Origin: Anoplopoma fimbria
Taxonomy: Eukaryota; Chordata; Actinopteri; Perciformes; Anoplopomatidae
DNA length: 64,000 bases
Direction of reading: 5' to 3'
NCBI RefSeq assembly: GCF_027596085.1
Contig: NC_072450.1
Location: 30,657,676 to 30,721,675, forward strand
Shown here: in pieces, positions 1 through 15,023 of the stretch
Position numbering within the stretch: position 1 is the first letter of the stretch
Layout of the letters: every line of letters starts with the position of its first letter
The notes under the pieces: model-generated
What the model was told of the DNA's origin: nothing
Database searches by the model: none
The model's input: the letters and a program-made list of their open reading frames with translations, nothing else
Made by a program: the position numbers and the translations under genes

Positions 1-317
1 TCTTGTTCTGCCAGCCACCCCTGTTATTACATTTGCTCTCCTCTAAACAGCTACATGCTAATGACTCATTCTTTTCTTTCATAAAGTACTCTCTGAAACA
101 ACAGACAGACATCCTACACACATATAGATGTGATTCATCTTGAGATGATATCGCTGAATCCTTTTTGGAGCACTAAAGTGACAAAGAGAAGACTACACGC
201 TTATCAGTATCGGCCAAAATTCGGAAGTCACTGTGACAAAAGCCATTATATTGTAGGTAAACCTTGGATGTCCAAAACCATGACTTTTCAGGAAATGGAA
301 AAATAAATAAAAATGTA
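1..317. other. Non-coding, nothing recognised
   Basis: AT-rich sequence with no long open frame, no recognisable repeat and no RNA gene that I can identify. Confidence 0.5.
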
Positions 318-634
318 AACAATGAAACACTGCGTTGTCAAAGTTGGTATTATATTTTTATATCTATAGTCACATACTAGCATGAATCATAACATTATTA
401 AAATTTCTCTAATTTCAAGCTCAAATGGAGTTACAAGGTTTTTTAGCAGCCGATGTCGAGATACATGTTTTGTCCATCATTTGTTATAGCTGCCGCTCAG
501 GTTGAGGTCACATGACTAGCTAGCTACGCTAGTCTCCTCAGCAAACCCTTCAAAGGGGACCAATAGCATTTATTTATGAAAAAAAAGCAAACGATGAAAT
601 ATGGAGATACGAGGTTTCCCCCCGACAGCGACAA
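318..634 (+). repeat. Unclassified dispersed repeat, copy A
   Basis: This stretch reappears, reverse-complemented and diverged, at 4594-5105. Shared blocks in the same order include ACACTGCG near the left end, TCAAATGGAGTTACAAGG, AGTCTCCTCAGCAAACCCTT, an ATATGGAG block and a CGACAGCGACA block at the right end. The order and spacing argue for one dispersed element rather than chance similarity. I see no coding potential and no tRNA-like boxes. It could be an old MITE or SINE; I cannot name the family. Confidence 0.55.
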
Positions 635-2404
635 GTCTGCCACTGTGTACAGCGGAGGATGAATTCAAAACCGCCAGATTTGAATTAAGCAGAAAACACT
701 TTGGTAACGGAGGAAATAGTCATTCAGAGAATTTAACGCCACTGAGATGAATATGAACTCACTGGGCCTCATGTGTGTAGGTGTAATACCTTCTCCATTC
801 ATTCTGGCCTGTGAAGCCATGTGGCTGAGTGATAACATTTTACCCAGTGAAATCTGTGTGGAATCTGTCTGTCACCTCCCCCTCCGCCTGCAGGTTGCCT
901 GTTCTGAGGAATGAAAGAGGGGCTGCTTCCTCCTCGTGAGATGTGCAGTAGCTCACAGCAGCCGAGCCAATTTACTCACTAATCTGTGCCACCGAAGGTT
1001 CTTTGCTGTCTTTCTGCGTGGCGGCAGAAAGAGGGCTTTGTCTCAGAAATGCCTGCTGTATTTAACCCTGTCCCTGAATTTGTGCCAGCGACCAAACACT
1101 GGTGATTCAGAGTGTCCTCAGCCATGCTGACAGAAACATTAGAAAATCTCCTTCTGCAGTGGATTCAGGAACAAGTGAAGACTCTCTCTCCCGCTGCGTG
1201 ACTGTAGAGAATGTGTTCTGTGTATGATTATGTTTTTATGTTTATACTTAATACATGCAATTCATGTGTTACGTACAACATTCACAACCACTTCCCGCTG
1301 TGATTGGCCAGCTGTGCAGATGAGAAAGTCAGCAGGGTTTGAATACTCTTTTTTCATTTTAATTGACACTACTTCTGGTCATAAACAAATTGCGACTTAA
1401 TTATTTTTCGTAGGTATGGATACAAATGCTGGATGAGACCATCGTGAATAGGTATACACATCTGAAGTGTCAACCAAGTTTTCAAATCTAAGGGATAGCA
1501 GAGGAAAGAGTGTGTGCTCTGTCAGTTATAACACGCTCCACATCTCTGTCTATAGCTTGCACATTCAGATGCCACTAGTTGTGCTTGACAAAAGTGTTAC
1601 TTAAATTAAAAAATTACAGCAAAAATGTAATTTACAAGTACCCATGAAAAAATATAATAAGATCTGTTCTTATTTACATAAATCAATCCATCCAACGTTT
1701 ATATTCGTATATGTTCTCCCTGACAAACTGTCAGCCCCTCCGCGTCTGATAGCGACGCATTTGGAGTTGAAATAGGAAATTTTGGATACACACAAAACTA
1801 GTTATTAGGATAGATTCAAGGGAAAGTAAAAAGTGAAGTAATGTGATAAAAGTGACTGTTTCATAGAGTGAACCTGTAGATGAGTTTAAATGTCCCAGCA
1901 ACTGTAAAGCACCATGTCAACAGCTCGCCACATTACCAGAGAGATTATGTTGAATCCTCCTGTAAATCTTTTCTGCTACCTCAAAGGGAGCATGGCCTCA
2001 GCATAATGTATCGATGTACATATCATAGTACTCGTACCACTGTGCAGCATCTGCCACTGAGCAAACTGTAACTTGTGCTGCTCTGTACAATTGTGAAGCA
2101 TGTGATGGCCAAACATCTCAGCCTTCAAAGAATTAACAGAGGCAGGCCTGCAGGCATACATCACTTTGGCATTCAAAGGAGATGACGATGAAATGGAGTA
2201 TCTGAAAATCTATCTGCCCAGTGAGGGCATGTGAGATACGTTTCAGAGGAAATATAAAAAGAACAGAATGAGCTGAAGAAAAGAAAGTGAAAGCAAGGTA
2301 CAATGACGGAGAGGCTATTCTACATCAGACATGAATAACATGTTTTTTACACACTTCATATTTGAGCATGGAAGTTCCTTCCTGATCTAAGGAACACCAG
2401 GTTG
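635..2404. other. Non-coding interval, nothing recognised
   Basis: Only short open frames (under about 70 codons) with no similarity that I recognise. No splice-bounded coding exon, RNA gene or classified repeat stands out. Confidence 0.45.
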
Positions 2405-2471
2405 ACATTACATTACATTACATTACATTACATTACATTACAGTCATTTAGCAGACGCTTTTATCCAAAAT
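2405..2471 (+). repeat. TTACA pentanucleotide array fused to a common teleost repeat core
   Basis: About seven tandem copies of the pentamer CATTA/TTACA run directly into AGTCATTTAGCAGACGCTTT and then TATCC. That second segment is the core of a very abundant teleost dispersed repeat, here cut off shortly after TATCC. The pentamer array is the usual left flank of that element. No gene is implied. Confidence 0.65.
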
Positions 2472-3713
2472 AATAATTGACAAAATAATCAACCATTTCA
2501 ATTGCTAGTATTCAACAGGATATTTGCTGATGAACTAAACCTCAGAAGATTTGATGAAAATAATTCCATAGCTTGAAATATTTGCTGGACATTTGACAAA
2601 AAGTAATGTTATTGATTGATATCAATATCATGTCTCATGTCATGTGTTAAGTTCATGGTTAGCCTAGCCTAGCTTAGCATGAAGACTTGGGGAAACAGCT
2701 AGCCTCGCTCAGTGCAATTTAATAATCTTAACTCACTGTCAATTTACAGTTTTAATATGTCACTTTCCCCCATGTATAACTAGACTACATCTATGTTATA
2801 TATGTTGTTGAGTTGTGTTCTAACAATGTTTAAACAAGACAAATCTGTTGTTATTATCAAGGTAACGCTCTGGTTCATTTAGTCGCCTCTCAATGGCATC
2901 ATATCTCCTGTAAACAGTAGTACATTGCTTTGACTGTGTTGGTACTCCTGTATATACTGTAGTAATACACTGACTATTGATAAGTTGCTCATACAAACAT
3001 ACTTTTAAACATCTGAGGTATCCCTTTAATGCACATAAATGAGATTAGTGTTTTCCAAAATGTTAAACTATTCTTTTAAATAAAGTTGACCTAATTCTTG
3101 CATCAATATTGATGAGTACACCATAAAACTGTTATGGAGATCCTGTTTAGGTATTATGAATATGTGTTGAAAACTGAAGACACAAAGCCAGGAGGGAGGA
3201 ACAGAAACGGCTGTTCCACTTCATCACTCTAATTTCACTTAATCTAATTCCATCCATCCAAGGTGTAGATGCAGCAGCAGAGGGACCGACTGGATCTTTT
3301 TATATTCTACCTGCTGCCATGTTGTGATCAGTGTGGACTTGCCAGACAGAAGAGGAATGGACCAGTTTGCATAAAGTCCTTCTACCAGGTTGGAGTTCAG
3401 CTCACATCTTGCAAGCGTGGGCAACACAAGCAACATTTGGAGGAAACCGCAAATCACTGTGGCATTTAAGCTTACAAGGAGGGTAAATATAGAAGTAATG
3501 ACTAGAAAAAGCATACAGCATGTAATAGTTTGCTTCCATTAGGAGCCTCTCAGTGGAGTGCACCTTTCTTCCCACATATAGAGAGTATAATCAGAGTGGT
3601 GTTTATTCGCAGGATAAGAACACCAGGAACAGAGTCAAATGTGAAGTTTAAACAGCAGGGACAGGAGGGTGAGAGGTGAAAGTGGCAGGGAGGCAGAGGT
3701 CACCGCTGTCTCT

Positions 3714-3714
<1 letters not shown>
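2472..3714. other. Non-coding interval, nothing recognised
   Basis: AT-rich unique-looking sequence with short open frames only and no recognised element. Confidence 0.4.

Positions 3715-3809
<95 letters not shown>
3715..3809. repeat. (TG)n microsatellite, about 95 bp
   Basis: Essentially pure TG dinucleotide tract ending in a short imperfect TAAGTG segment. It creates spurious poly-Thr/His and Cys/Val open frames on both strands that are not genes. Confidence 0.97.
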
Positions 3810-3811
<2 letters not shown>

Positions 3812-4593
3812 GTGTGTGTAGAGATACAGAGACAGAGGGCAGACGGTGGCCTGGTATGTCTCCGTTGATACACTCTCCGTCTGGCATAATAAAGACCATG
3901 TGGAGTCAGACAAAGTGTGACCGCTGTGCTCTGCGAAGGATAAAAATCCATTATGCACATAATACACACACAGTCCCACACACCTACACAAAGACACGTA
4001 TAGAGACAGGGCGAGAGAGAGAGAGGAAGAGACGTGCCGCAAACCCTGCTCATTTATAATGCATATGCCAAGCTTGGGCTTTGAACAACAAACCCAGTTC
4101 CTCCCCCTCCTCCTCCCCCCTCCTCCCTAAGCAGTGGAGGGGAAAACCCACAGGCTGCTCTGCCTCTCACAGGCAGGGACACGCTGGAGGAGAAGATTCA
4201 ACCAGTACGGGGTTTAAAAAACACCCTCATATGCATTCTGACATGTGGTCTAGGAGCTGAGGACGACACACAAGTGATCCGGTACCATCCGGGCATCTAT
4301 TAGAATCCCATCAGCTGTTGAAGAAAAATCCAGGTTTATTTAGGTACATCGTTCCAATCTGTACTAATATTACACTCATCTAGATCTAGGAATCTAAGAA
4401 AAAGTGAGATGTTGGGAGAGGCACAAGCAGACCGACGTTCAGAGACACTGTTAAATAAAATAAAATAAACTCCTAGTAGTAGTCTATTGTGTATCACTCT
4501 CTCTCTCTCTCAGACCTGATGTGCTTCACTGCTTAAAGAAGTAAAGGGTATAATAACTTGCAAAGCAAACAAGAGGACATTAGAGTGACTAAT

Positions 4594-5105
4594 ATTGTCG
4601 CTGTCGGGCAGAAACCTTGTCACTCCATATTCTCTAATATGGAGCTACGAATTGTGAATCAATGTTACCGTTTTCAACAGCCAGTGGGTTTTTACAAATA
4701 TTCAACCAGTGAAAAGTTTGAAAAAGAACAAAGTGACTTCATTTTGTAACTCTATTGGATCTGTCTCTATGAGGAGCTGTGACCGCCGGCTCCAGCTCGC
4801 CATGGAAAGGCCCAGTCCATGGACTTAGTGCAGGGAGAGAGGGGCAGCTCTGACGGTACCATGGTGGTTATAGGTGGAAGGGTTTGCTGAGGAGACTAGT
4901 GTAGTTAGCTAACCAGCGTTATGCGATAAACTTACATTTGCTGGACATTTGCTGCTCATAAACCTTGTAACTCCATTTGAGCTTGATTTTAGAAATATAT
5001 TAATAACATCATGATATATGACTATATATGTGACTAATGGTCATGTGACCATTAGAGACACAATTTCAGCTTTGATGACGCAGTGTCCAATTGTTTTAAA
5101 AACAC
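4594..5105 (-). repeat. Unclassified dispersed repeat, copy B (inverted relative to copy A)
   Basis: The reverse complement of this segment aligns with 318-634. It includes the shared 18-mer TCAAATGGAGTTACAAGG, the AGTCTCCTCAGCAAACCCTT block and the terminal CGACAGCGACA block. This copy is longer because of about 100 bp of extra sequence in the middle (near 4740-4860). Family unknown. Confidence 0.55.
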
Positions 5106-5434
5106 TGGATTTATTTGAGCCAATGTGTTCGTATTATATTATCATTATTTATTGGATAATTCCAACGTGCCCTACCAGACGCTACGTCTCCAGTATGACC
5201 TAATATGCTAACAATTGATTGGCTGAATGGGCGGGACCTATTTGAAATGTCTGGTGTAAATACTATCTGCCAGCCACGGAGGAGACGAGAGCTGATCACT
5301 GCGCTTCAGTTATTTTGACTTGTTAAATGTGTTTCCTCTGACCGGTAGGTGTGTGTCTCTGTCCCCCCGCCCAGAGACAGCTCTGCTTTGTTTGGGACTG
5401 TTTCTACTTCACTTGAGCAGAAGTGGTTTAGGGG

Positions 5435-5470
5435 GAACTGTGTCTGAGTGGGTAGAGCGGGTCATTCTCC
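5435..5470 (+). repeat. Possible truncated tRNA-derived SINE head
   Basis: The segment resembles the A-box region of the tRNA-derived SINE found at 45048-45137 and elsewhere in this window (a CTGNGTGGGTAGAGCGGGTC-like pattern). No B box follows, so it is at best a fragment. Confidence 0.3.
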
Positions 5471-5479
5471 ACTGCTCCT

Positions 5480-7042
5480 TATGCTTAGTTTGGGTTAAAT
5501 GCACCGGTCAGTGTATTTCATGGATGTACGGTATGTATGTGACGGTTTTAACAAAGTTTACCTTAACAATTCTGTGGACAATAAACCACAAAATGGTTGT
5601 GTTCAGTTCGGTATTTTCCGGTTCTCAGAGAACAGATATGTGGATATTTTGAATATGGAGAAAGTTTTAAAAAATGAGCAGAAATCTTGCATATGAGCTA
5701 TTAAAGCCCAGATGTTTGTAAAATAATTCAAAAGAATGAACGTGTCACTGAGGTGAATAAGGGTCACATGCACATTTAAAGAGGTTACTTCCCCAAACAA
5801 AAAGGAGAGAAGAGTAAATCACAACCACATGTATGTTGAATCAGCAGATATTTCATTAGATGAGAAAAGTTGATCTACAGGAGAATAAATACTGAACCCA
5901 ACCAGTAGAATGAAAACTACTTAAGTTGTGACAAATCCAAATCCTTCAAAGAAGTAAAAAGGTCATGAGTTAATGTTGCAACACCACACCCTGACTCACT
6001 TAAATGCCTCCATCTTTGTGGTGATATACTGTACTTTGCACACAAAGCTGGATGTGTGACAGATGCTTGTTAGGAGAAAGTGCATTTAAATGGGTGAAGC
6101 TCATCATGAGCCTAATGGCTAGACCACAGAGTGGAGACAAGCAGGGAGCAGAGCATGAATAAAATATAGACATTCACTCTGCATGGCTTCTACCCCCCTG
6201 GTTCAGTGCTCTATGTCTGTGTTGCGTGTGCGCATGTTAATCCAAATGGACCTCCATTAAATACATGAGATGTAGTTCATAGCATGGAAGATGCCAGACA
6301 CACTCTGTTGTTGCTCTGCTGTTAACACAGACCGACACACCAGACATGTTCGTCTGCAGCCAAATGCTCAGCCAGACGGAGCATTTAAAGGAGAGAGGAG
6401 TTGTCATCTCACTCCATCCAGCTGATGGCTCACAGATCAAGTCTGCCATCCTCTTTCCACTCTGCCTGCACCCACAGAGGAAGTTAGACACACTTCAGAA
6501 CTATCTATATCATTATGGATTCTGGGAGGAACCAACTCGTTCTTACTCCCAACTCGTCAAATACCGTTGCTTGGTCAGTGCTCCTCTGAGTATATATATA
6601 TATGTATTTCAATCAGGAGAGACTTCATTACAAAGAACAATCATTTATTTCACATGCATAAGAAATGTCTCCATCGTGACGTGGTATAATAGAGGGGTAG
6701 TGATGCTGATGTTAGATAAGGCATAATCCCCCCTGGAGTCCAGACACTGGCGGTGGTGGTGATACATGGAGTTGCTGCAGTCTGATGATGAATGAGGAGC
6801 ATGACTGTAAAGCCGACTGGAGGCGAATAAGGTGGAGGAAGGTTGCATCTGATTGTGCTGCAATGACAACTGACAGCGCAGAGATGGCATTTTTTTAAGG
6901 TTTGACAGCAACAATGTGATTGGCTTAAGGAATCCGGGGCAAACTCTGGTTAAACCCACAATCAGCTGATAGAGCAGAAGTCACAACGAGAGAGACTAAG
7001 AGATTTATGAATGAAAAGGAGTGTTAACAGAGGCTTCCTGAC

Positions 7043-7078
<36 letters not shown>

Positions 7079-9439
7079 TGATCAGTTTTCCCTTTTATTA
7101 AACGTACATTGTGGTAATATTATGTCACCTGCATCATGTATCAGCTGTATGCACTGCTGACATGGGGCTTATGGGGAGCAGCACATTTTAATGACTTGTT
7201 AGCAAGGCTGGAAAAAACAGATGAAAATATTCCACCAAGTTAAAGGAGTCCTTCCAGCAAAGTTCAATATGTAAATTCCCCTCAGATGAAGTTACGCCGA
7301 TGACTACAATATTAACATGAGAAACAGAACAGTAAGAGACGAAGCAGCCACCAGCAGCTGAATGGTCTTCAAAGGTGCTATAATGGATACATTTGAGCTT
7401 TTAATGTATTCTTACATGTTTATACAGAGTTGATGCAGGTTGTTCTCTTCACTCCACAATCTGTGCTGGATTAACTTAAAATGTATCATGGTAAAATACT
7501 ATTTAAACCAATCTACTGATAAGAAAAACTTCATGGAGCAGATGTAAATGTAAAGCGTAACAATGACAGTAAAGTGTGTCTTTTATTTCTCCCCTTCTGT
7601 TTGAGACTCTTAGACCTGGAGAAGCACTATGTGAACTCCATGTGTTGTGCATTTGGCTAAAGCACTCGTCAGCTCTTTCTGCAGTGGTAAGATTGCTTCC
7701 TAATAATATGGTTTATGGGGCCAGTTTCTGTGGCCTGTGTTGGATGTTTCCATTTCAAACGTATCATTAGAGCCTGCTCTCTCCACATTTACTATCTTGC
7801 AGCAAAGCATGTGTCAGTGTTTCCAACAGGACCGCATGACATGAGGCTGCACTTCAGCACAGGGAAGGAGGTGGGGGAAGGGAGGCAGAAGCAGAGAGTA
7901 GTGAGGACTACCTTACTTTTATATTCAGTGTATTGTTCCAGGATCTACCCATATGGATTTTGTCAATAGAGACATTACAGGGTCGAGACCACTTTTGTTC
8001 AATGTCTTTACATTGCATTTCCAAGAGTCCCGTGCTCATTGAGAATGCATTCACACCATCATAAGACACAAAACATCAGCTCTTGGACACCAGAAAAATG
8101 TTGTTTTCCAATAAGTTTAAAAATGTTTCTTTGTGAAACTTTTAAAGCCAACATTCTTTCATCACAGAACCAAATAAAAAAACTGATAAATGATCCATTG
8201 TTGCTGATGTATACCAGACCTGAGTAGCATACGACGAAACAAGACAGTCAGGCTTTCTTTGTGTTAGCTGGCTCAACAAAACCCAAAACCCCAGTGAGGG
8301 ATAAAGAGTGACAACGGCGTTTTGTTCTCCTCACGAGGCTCAGTGTACGCTCCCATAAAAGCGAGCTTTTGGTGTCATTTAACTCTTCTACCACACTAAA
8401 TGGGCCGATCGTGTGCCGCCTCCTTCAGACAAGAGGAACAGTTGTTATAGTGGAGAGCTACTGAGAATCAAAAAACAACATAACAGCAAAAAGCAACACT
8501 GTTGCTGCAAATAAAGCAAGAGAGGGATGTTAGTAGAAAAATTTGCTTTTCGTTTAAGTTTGTAATTACTTTATTTATTTAACCATTCCATTCACTGGAC
8601 GTTCATATTAAACGGGACTGATGCTCATTCTAAAGCTTGATGCAGCAGATTTAAATGTTGTGTAATTGCAACAGAAACATTTAGTGCATCAATTTAATGA
8701 ACCCATCCACAGAAAAAACTAAGAAGAAAGATAAACTATTTTGATCATATTTCACCCAGACATGCCAATCGCTTCCATTGGCACACTTTCAGGATTCACT
8801 GCTTTTTTCTGCCTTTTGTTACTGTAAACTAAATATTTGAAGGTCTTGGGACTAAATGAGCAATTTGACTTCACCTTGTGCTTTACAAAATTCTGATGGG
8901 CTTTTTTCACAATTTTCTGATATTTTAAAGAAAAGTGATTGATCAATTAATGGAAACGTTGCATTACCATTTTAGTTTTTAATTGTACTTTATTGGTGCA
9001 TAATACCAATCCACCTTACCTCAAAGACAGCCTTTGTCTGGTTGACTATCAGTCTGGCCACAATTTTTTTTTTTTTCCCAAAAACTTTAGCTAAATTTAA
9101 AAAAAATAATACAGAAGTTTAATGTCGCTTTAAAACAAATACTTCATTCGTTGTTCGGTTCTCAAAATGAATTGACTAAGAAATGCTCATCACTAATTCC
9201 CAGGGCCTGAGGTGTCCACAACCCAAAGCCATCAGTTCCCAGGAGAAGCATGTGCTGCATCAGAGCAGGTCACACTGCAGCTCAATGATCCGGCCACTGT
9301 CATAATCCAGCAGCTCCACACTTCTTTAGGAAGCGGAGGGTCAAATGACGAGAAAAATATCCGACTTGGACAACGTTCAGCTCCTTCTGCTCTCAGTACC
9401 AGCAGAACAAATCACAACAAGAGAGGCCACACTGTGTGA
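5480..9439. other. Non-coding interval left of mex3b
   Basis: About 4 kb with only short, unrecognised open frames. A short (AT)n tract lies at 7047-7074. No coding exon, tRNA or named repeat could be supported. As the flank just downstream of mex3b it could hold regulatory DNA, but nothing in the sequence shows it. Confidence 0.4.
7047..7074. repeat. (AT)n microsatellite
   Basis: Fourteen AT dinucleotides in a row. Confidence 0.95.
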
Positions 9440-9452
9440 ATGTACCATTTTT

Positions 9453-9458
9453 TTTATT
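9453..9458 (-). terminator. mex3b: Candidate mex3b polyadenylation signal
   Basis: Read on the minus strand this is AATAAA within CCAATAAAAAAAATGG. About 20-45 nt further along the transcript direction is a GT-rich stretch (GTGTGGCCTCTCTTGTTGTG) of the kind bound by CstF. This is the best-supported 3' end for mex3b, but other AATAAA-like sites occur inside the AT-rich UTR. Confidence 0.5.
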
Positions 9459-10656
9459 GGACTTATATAGAAATACTTAAAAAAACATGAAGTAGCACCA
9501 TTAATTAAGTTTTACTTTTTATCATGTATAACTTTAAATGTCAGAAAAATAAAACTCTTGATACATTTTCAAATCCTGTCTCAGCAAATATAATATTCGT
9601 ATTTGACCATGAGGTTAAAGGCCCTTTATCATAAAATAAAATATACTTTGTTCTTAAATTTTGCTCAATAAAGTACATTTACGCTCAAGTAACTTCACCT
9701 ACATATACATAAACAAGTGGTAAACAAATGTATTAAAATAGAAATACTAAAACTATAGTGGTGCAACAGAAGCCTGTAATTCCCACTGGAATCTAATTCA
9801 TACAAATTTTAGAAAGCATAAACGGTTTCTTTGTGTTCAACTTACTAAGTTTTGTACATTTCAATGTTTCATAATAATATAGAATAAAATATGCTTTATA
9901 TTACTGAATAAAAAATATGCTGGGTGAAGCAGATTTAAAAGACATTTTTTGCTAAACCTATAAAAACTCCTTCCCAACAGAATACTGTCAGATGCAATAC
10001 ACATTTTTTTGGACAGGGATTTGTTCCCACAGCCATGTGATATTAAAATTATACAGTGATCCATGCCATAAGGCCATACTAAAAATAAACAATATTTCAA
10101 CCCAGCTACAAAAAGTTCACTGAACTTAAATAAAAAATATCTGTAAACATCTTTGCCATAAGAAATATAATCTTTCAAGTCAAAAAAGAATAAAATACTT
10201 CATCCTGTATTAATGTCATTTAAAACGTTCAACTTGTGGAAATGGTTTTATACATATATATGTAGGATATGTTGCTCTTCCCCGCGTGGTTTCTGACCTG
10301 GAGCTGCAGTATCTTTGTAGGTCAGTGGTCCTGTTTGGCTGGAGGCCCTCCATGTTTCCCAGCCATGGCCTCTCCTCTCAATACATTCGATCGGCAAAAC
10401 TGGAGGGCTCGTCCAGCTAACAGTCTGACCCTCGTCCCTCCGTCCTGACCCCACTGTGCCTCCTCAATTCATAAATACAGGGTACTATTTACTAGAGCTA
10501 TTGATTACTATGCTGTAATATTTAAAACATGCACTTAGATGTTGAAAATATTTCCCAAAGCTACAGTATATTATTCACAACCATGACGGAGCCCAAGAGG
10601 GTCTGTGTCTGTCCCTTCTTCTGGATACTGCAGCCTCTTACATACACATGTATAAC

Positions 10657-10664
10657 TATGTACA
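10657..10664 (-). promoter_or_regulatory. mex3b: Pumilio-type recognition motif in mex3b 3' UTR
   Basis: The minus strand reads TGTACATA, an exact match to the PUF consensus TGTANATA, about 75 nt after the mex3b stop codon. In RNA this would be UGUACAUA. An 8-mer can occur by chance in AT-rich sequence. Confidence 0.35.
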
Positions 10665-10738
10665 CTTTCCAAACTGGTAATTGGCTGATCCCATTAAAGC
10701 AGTATGAGGAGTCTTTTGTTGCTGTCATCAAAGAGTTA

Positions 10739-14052
<3,314 letters not shown>

Positions 14053-14101
14053 CTCTGCTGCGGGGCCGGGTAAAAAGAAGGAGTGACCCGGGGCAGCACG
14101 G

Positions 14102-14145
14102 AGGAGAAGGGAGGGAGGGAGGAGGAGGAGGAGGAGGAGGAGGAG
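14102..14145. repeat. (GGA)n purine tract in mex3b 5' leader
   Basis: GGGAGGGAGGGAGG followed by eight or nine GGA triplets on the plus strand; the mex3b transcript would carry the complementary CCU-rich tract. Confidence 0.9.
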
Positions 14146-14201
14146 GGAAGAGGCACCGGACCCCGGTCTTCAGAGACAACTGGTCAGTGCGGCTGAAGGT
14201 G

Positions 14202-14241
14202 GTGGGGGTGGAGGGGGTGGGGGTGGAGGTGGAGGGGGGGG
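14202..14241 (+). other. G-quadruplex-type G tract
   Basis: Runs of five, five, five and eight G separated by T, TGGA and TGGAGGTGGA on the plus strand (template strand for mex3b). This fits the loose G4 pattern of four runs of at least three G with short loops. Confidence 0.6.
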
Positions 14242-14272
14242 AGAAAAAGCAATTGCAAGCAGCAGCTACATT

Positions 14273-14337
14273 AAAAAAAAAAAAAAAAAAAAAAAAACAC
14301 CAAACACCCCCTTTTTTTTTTTTTTTTTTTTTTTTTT
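14273..14337. repeat. A25 - 14 nt - T26 palindrome
   Basis: Twenty-five A, a 14-nt C-rich spacer, then twenty-six T. The arms can pair fully, giving a 25-bp hairpin in single-stranded DNA or RNA. It lies about 220 bp upstream of the mex3b ATG. Confidence 0.9.
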
Positions 14338-14538
14338 GTTTGTTGTTCCCCAGATGGAGAGTGTGTCCCGGTCCGAGCCGAGCCGGGCTGCGTCAGCGTA
14401 GAGAACGGTGGAGGTTAAAACGCGTGTTTATTCCAGGCAGTGGTAGAGCTGCGTCCCCTCCCCGGCCGGCTTCCCTCAGCTCCTCTGTTGCTTCTGTCTG
14501 AGAGCCTTCGCAGAGCCAGACACACGGAGATGTGCGGC

Positions 14539-14546
14539 TGACGTCA
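14539..14546. promoter_or_regulatory. mex3b: Palindromic cAMP response element
   Basis: Perfect TGACGTCA within the CpG-rich mex3b promoter, the full CREB/ATF consensus. Confidence 0.6.
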
Positions 14547-14598
14547 CCGCCTGGGCGATGCGGTGCTTGCGAGGTCCGTTTTGCATATCGACGCGCTG

Positions 14599-14635
14599 AT
14601 TGGCTTGGGCGGGGCGGGGCGGTGAGTGGGCGGGG
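14599..14635 (-). promoter_or_regulatory. mex3b: CCAAT box and GC-box cluster
   Basis: ATTGG on the plus strand (CCAAT in transcript sense) at 14599-14603, followed by overlapping GGGCGG motifs at 14607-14622 and 14628-14635. These are NF-Y and Sp1 type sites in a CpG-rich region. Confidence 0.55.
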
Positions 14636-15023
14636 CCGGGCTGAAGGACCGCCCTCTTCTTTTGTTTGTCAGTCTCGGGTCTTTGTCTCTCTGCTGCTCG
14701 GCCGCTTCTCATTGTCGGCTCTGAACTCAGTCACTTCTCCAGCTCTTTATTGGCCGCACACTGAATGTAGAATACTGTCGCACCCAGCTACAAGTCATAT
14801 CCACGGATGGTAGTAAACAACCACCTCAACAGCGCTACAACAATTCATGACTTTTCTTTTTTATGAGACTTGCTCTTAAGCTTTTTTGAACTGATGACAT
14901 GTTTACAGAAAAAAGGCACATTGCTTCTGTTTGGTGTTGCAGAGAAACATTATTATAATCCCGTTTATATACTTGTTAAGCAGCACTGCTCGGCCCAAAT
15001 ATATATATATATATATACATATA

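Larger units (their letters stand above)
9440..10738 (-). other. mex3b: Predicted mex3b 3' untranslated region
   Basis: The sequence after the mex3b stop (10739-10741) is AT-rich, lacks transposon sequence and ends at a good polyadenylation context (AATAAA read on the minus strand at 9453-9458, then a GT-rich stretch). Vertebrate Mex3b mRNAs are known for long, conserved 3' UTRs, and autoregulation through the 3' UTR has been reported in Xenopus. One Pumilio-type motif, TGTACATA on the minus strand, lies at 10657-10664. The extent is inferred; an internal poly(A) site could give a shorter UTR. Confidence 0.6.
14053..14760 (-). promoter_or_regulatory. mex3b: mex3b promoter and 5' UTR region, GC-rich
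   Basis: CpG-rich sequence directly upstream of the mex3b start codon. In minus-strand sense it has CCAAT boxes at 14599-14603 and 14749-14753, a cluster of GC boxes (GGGCGG-type) at about 14607-14635, a perfect palindromic CRE at 14539-14546 and a TTTGCAT octamer-like site at 14580-14586. There is no clear TATA box, which fits a CpG-island promoter. The transcription start probably lies between about 14400 and 14570, but nothing here fixes it. Low-complexity tracts at 14102-14337 would then fall in the 5' UTR. Confidence 0.65.

Noticed and set aside
3635..4059. Overlapping open frames with poly-Thr/His or poly-Cys/Val on both strands
   Set aside because: They are translations of the (TG)n microsatellite; the same applies to the frames at 13671, 20185, 26318, 34438, 41743 and 54647.
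9861..10178. 105-codon minus-strand frame
   Set aside because: Lies in the AT-rich mex3b 3' UTR; its composition is that of translated AT-rich sequence, with no domain.
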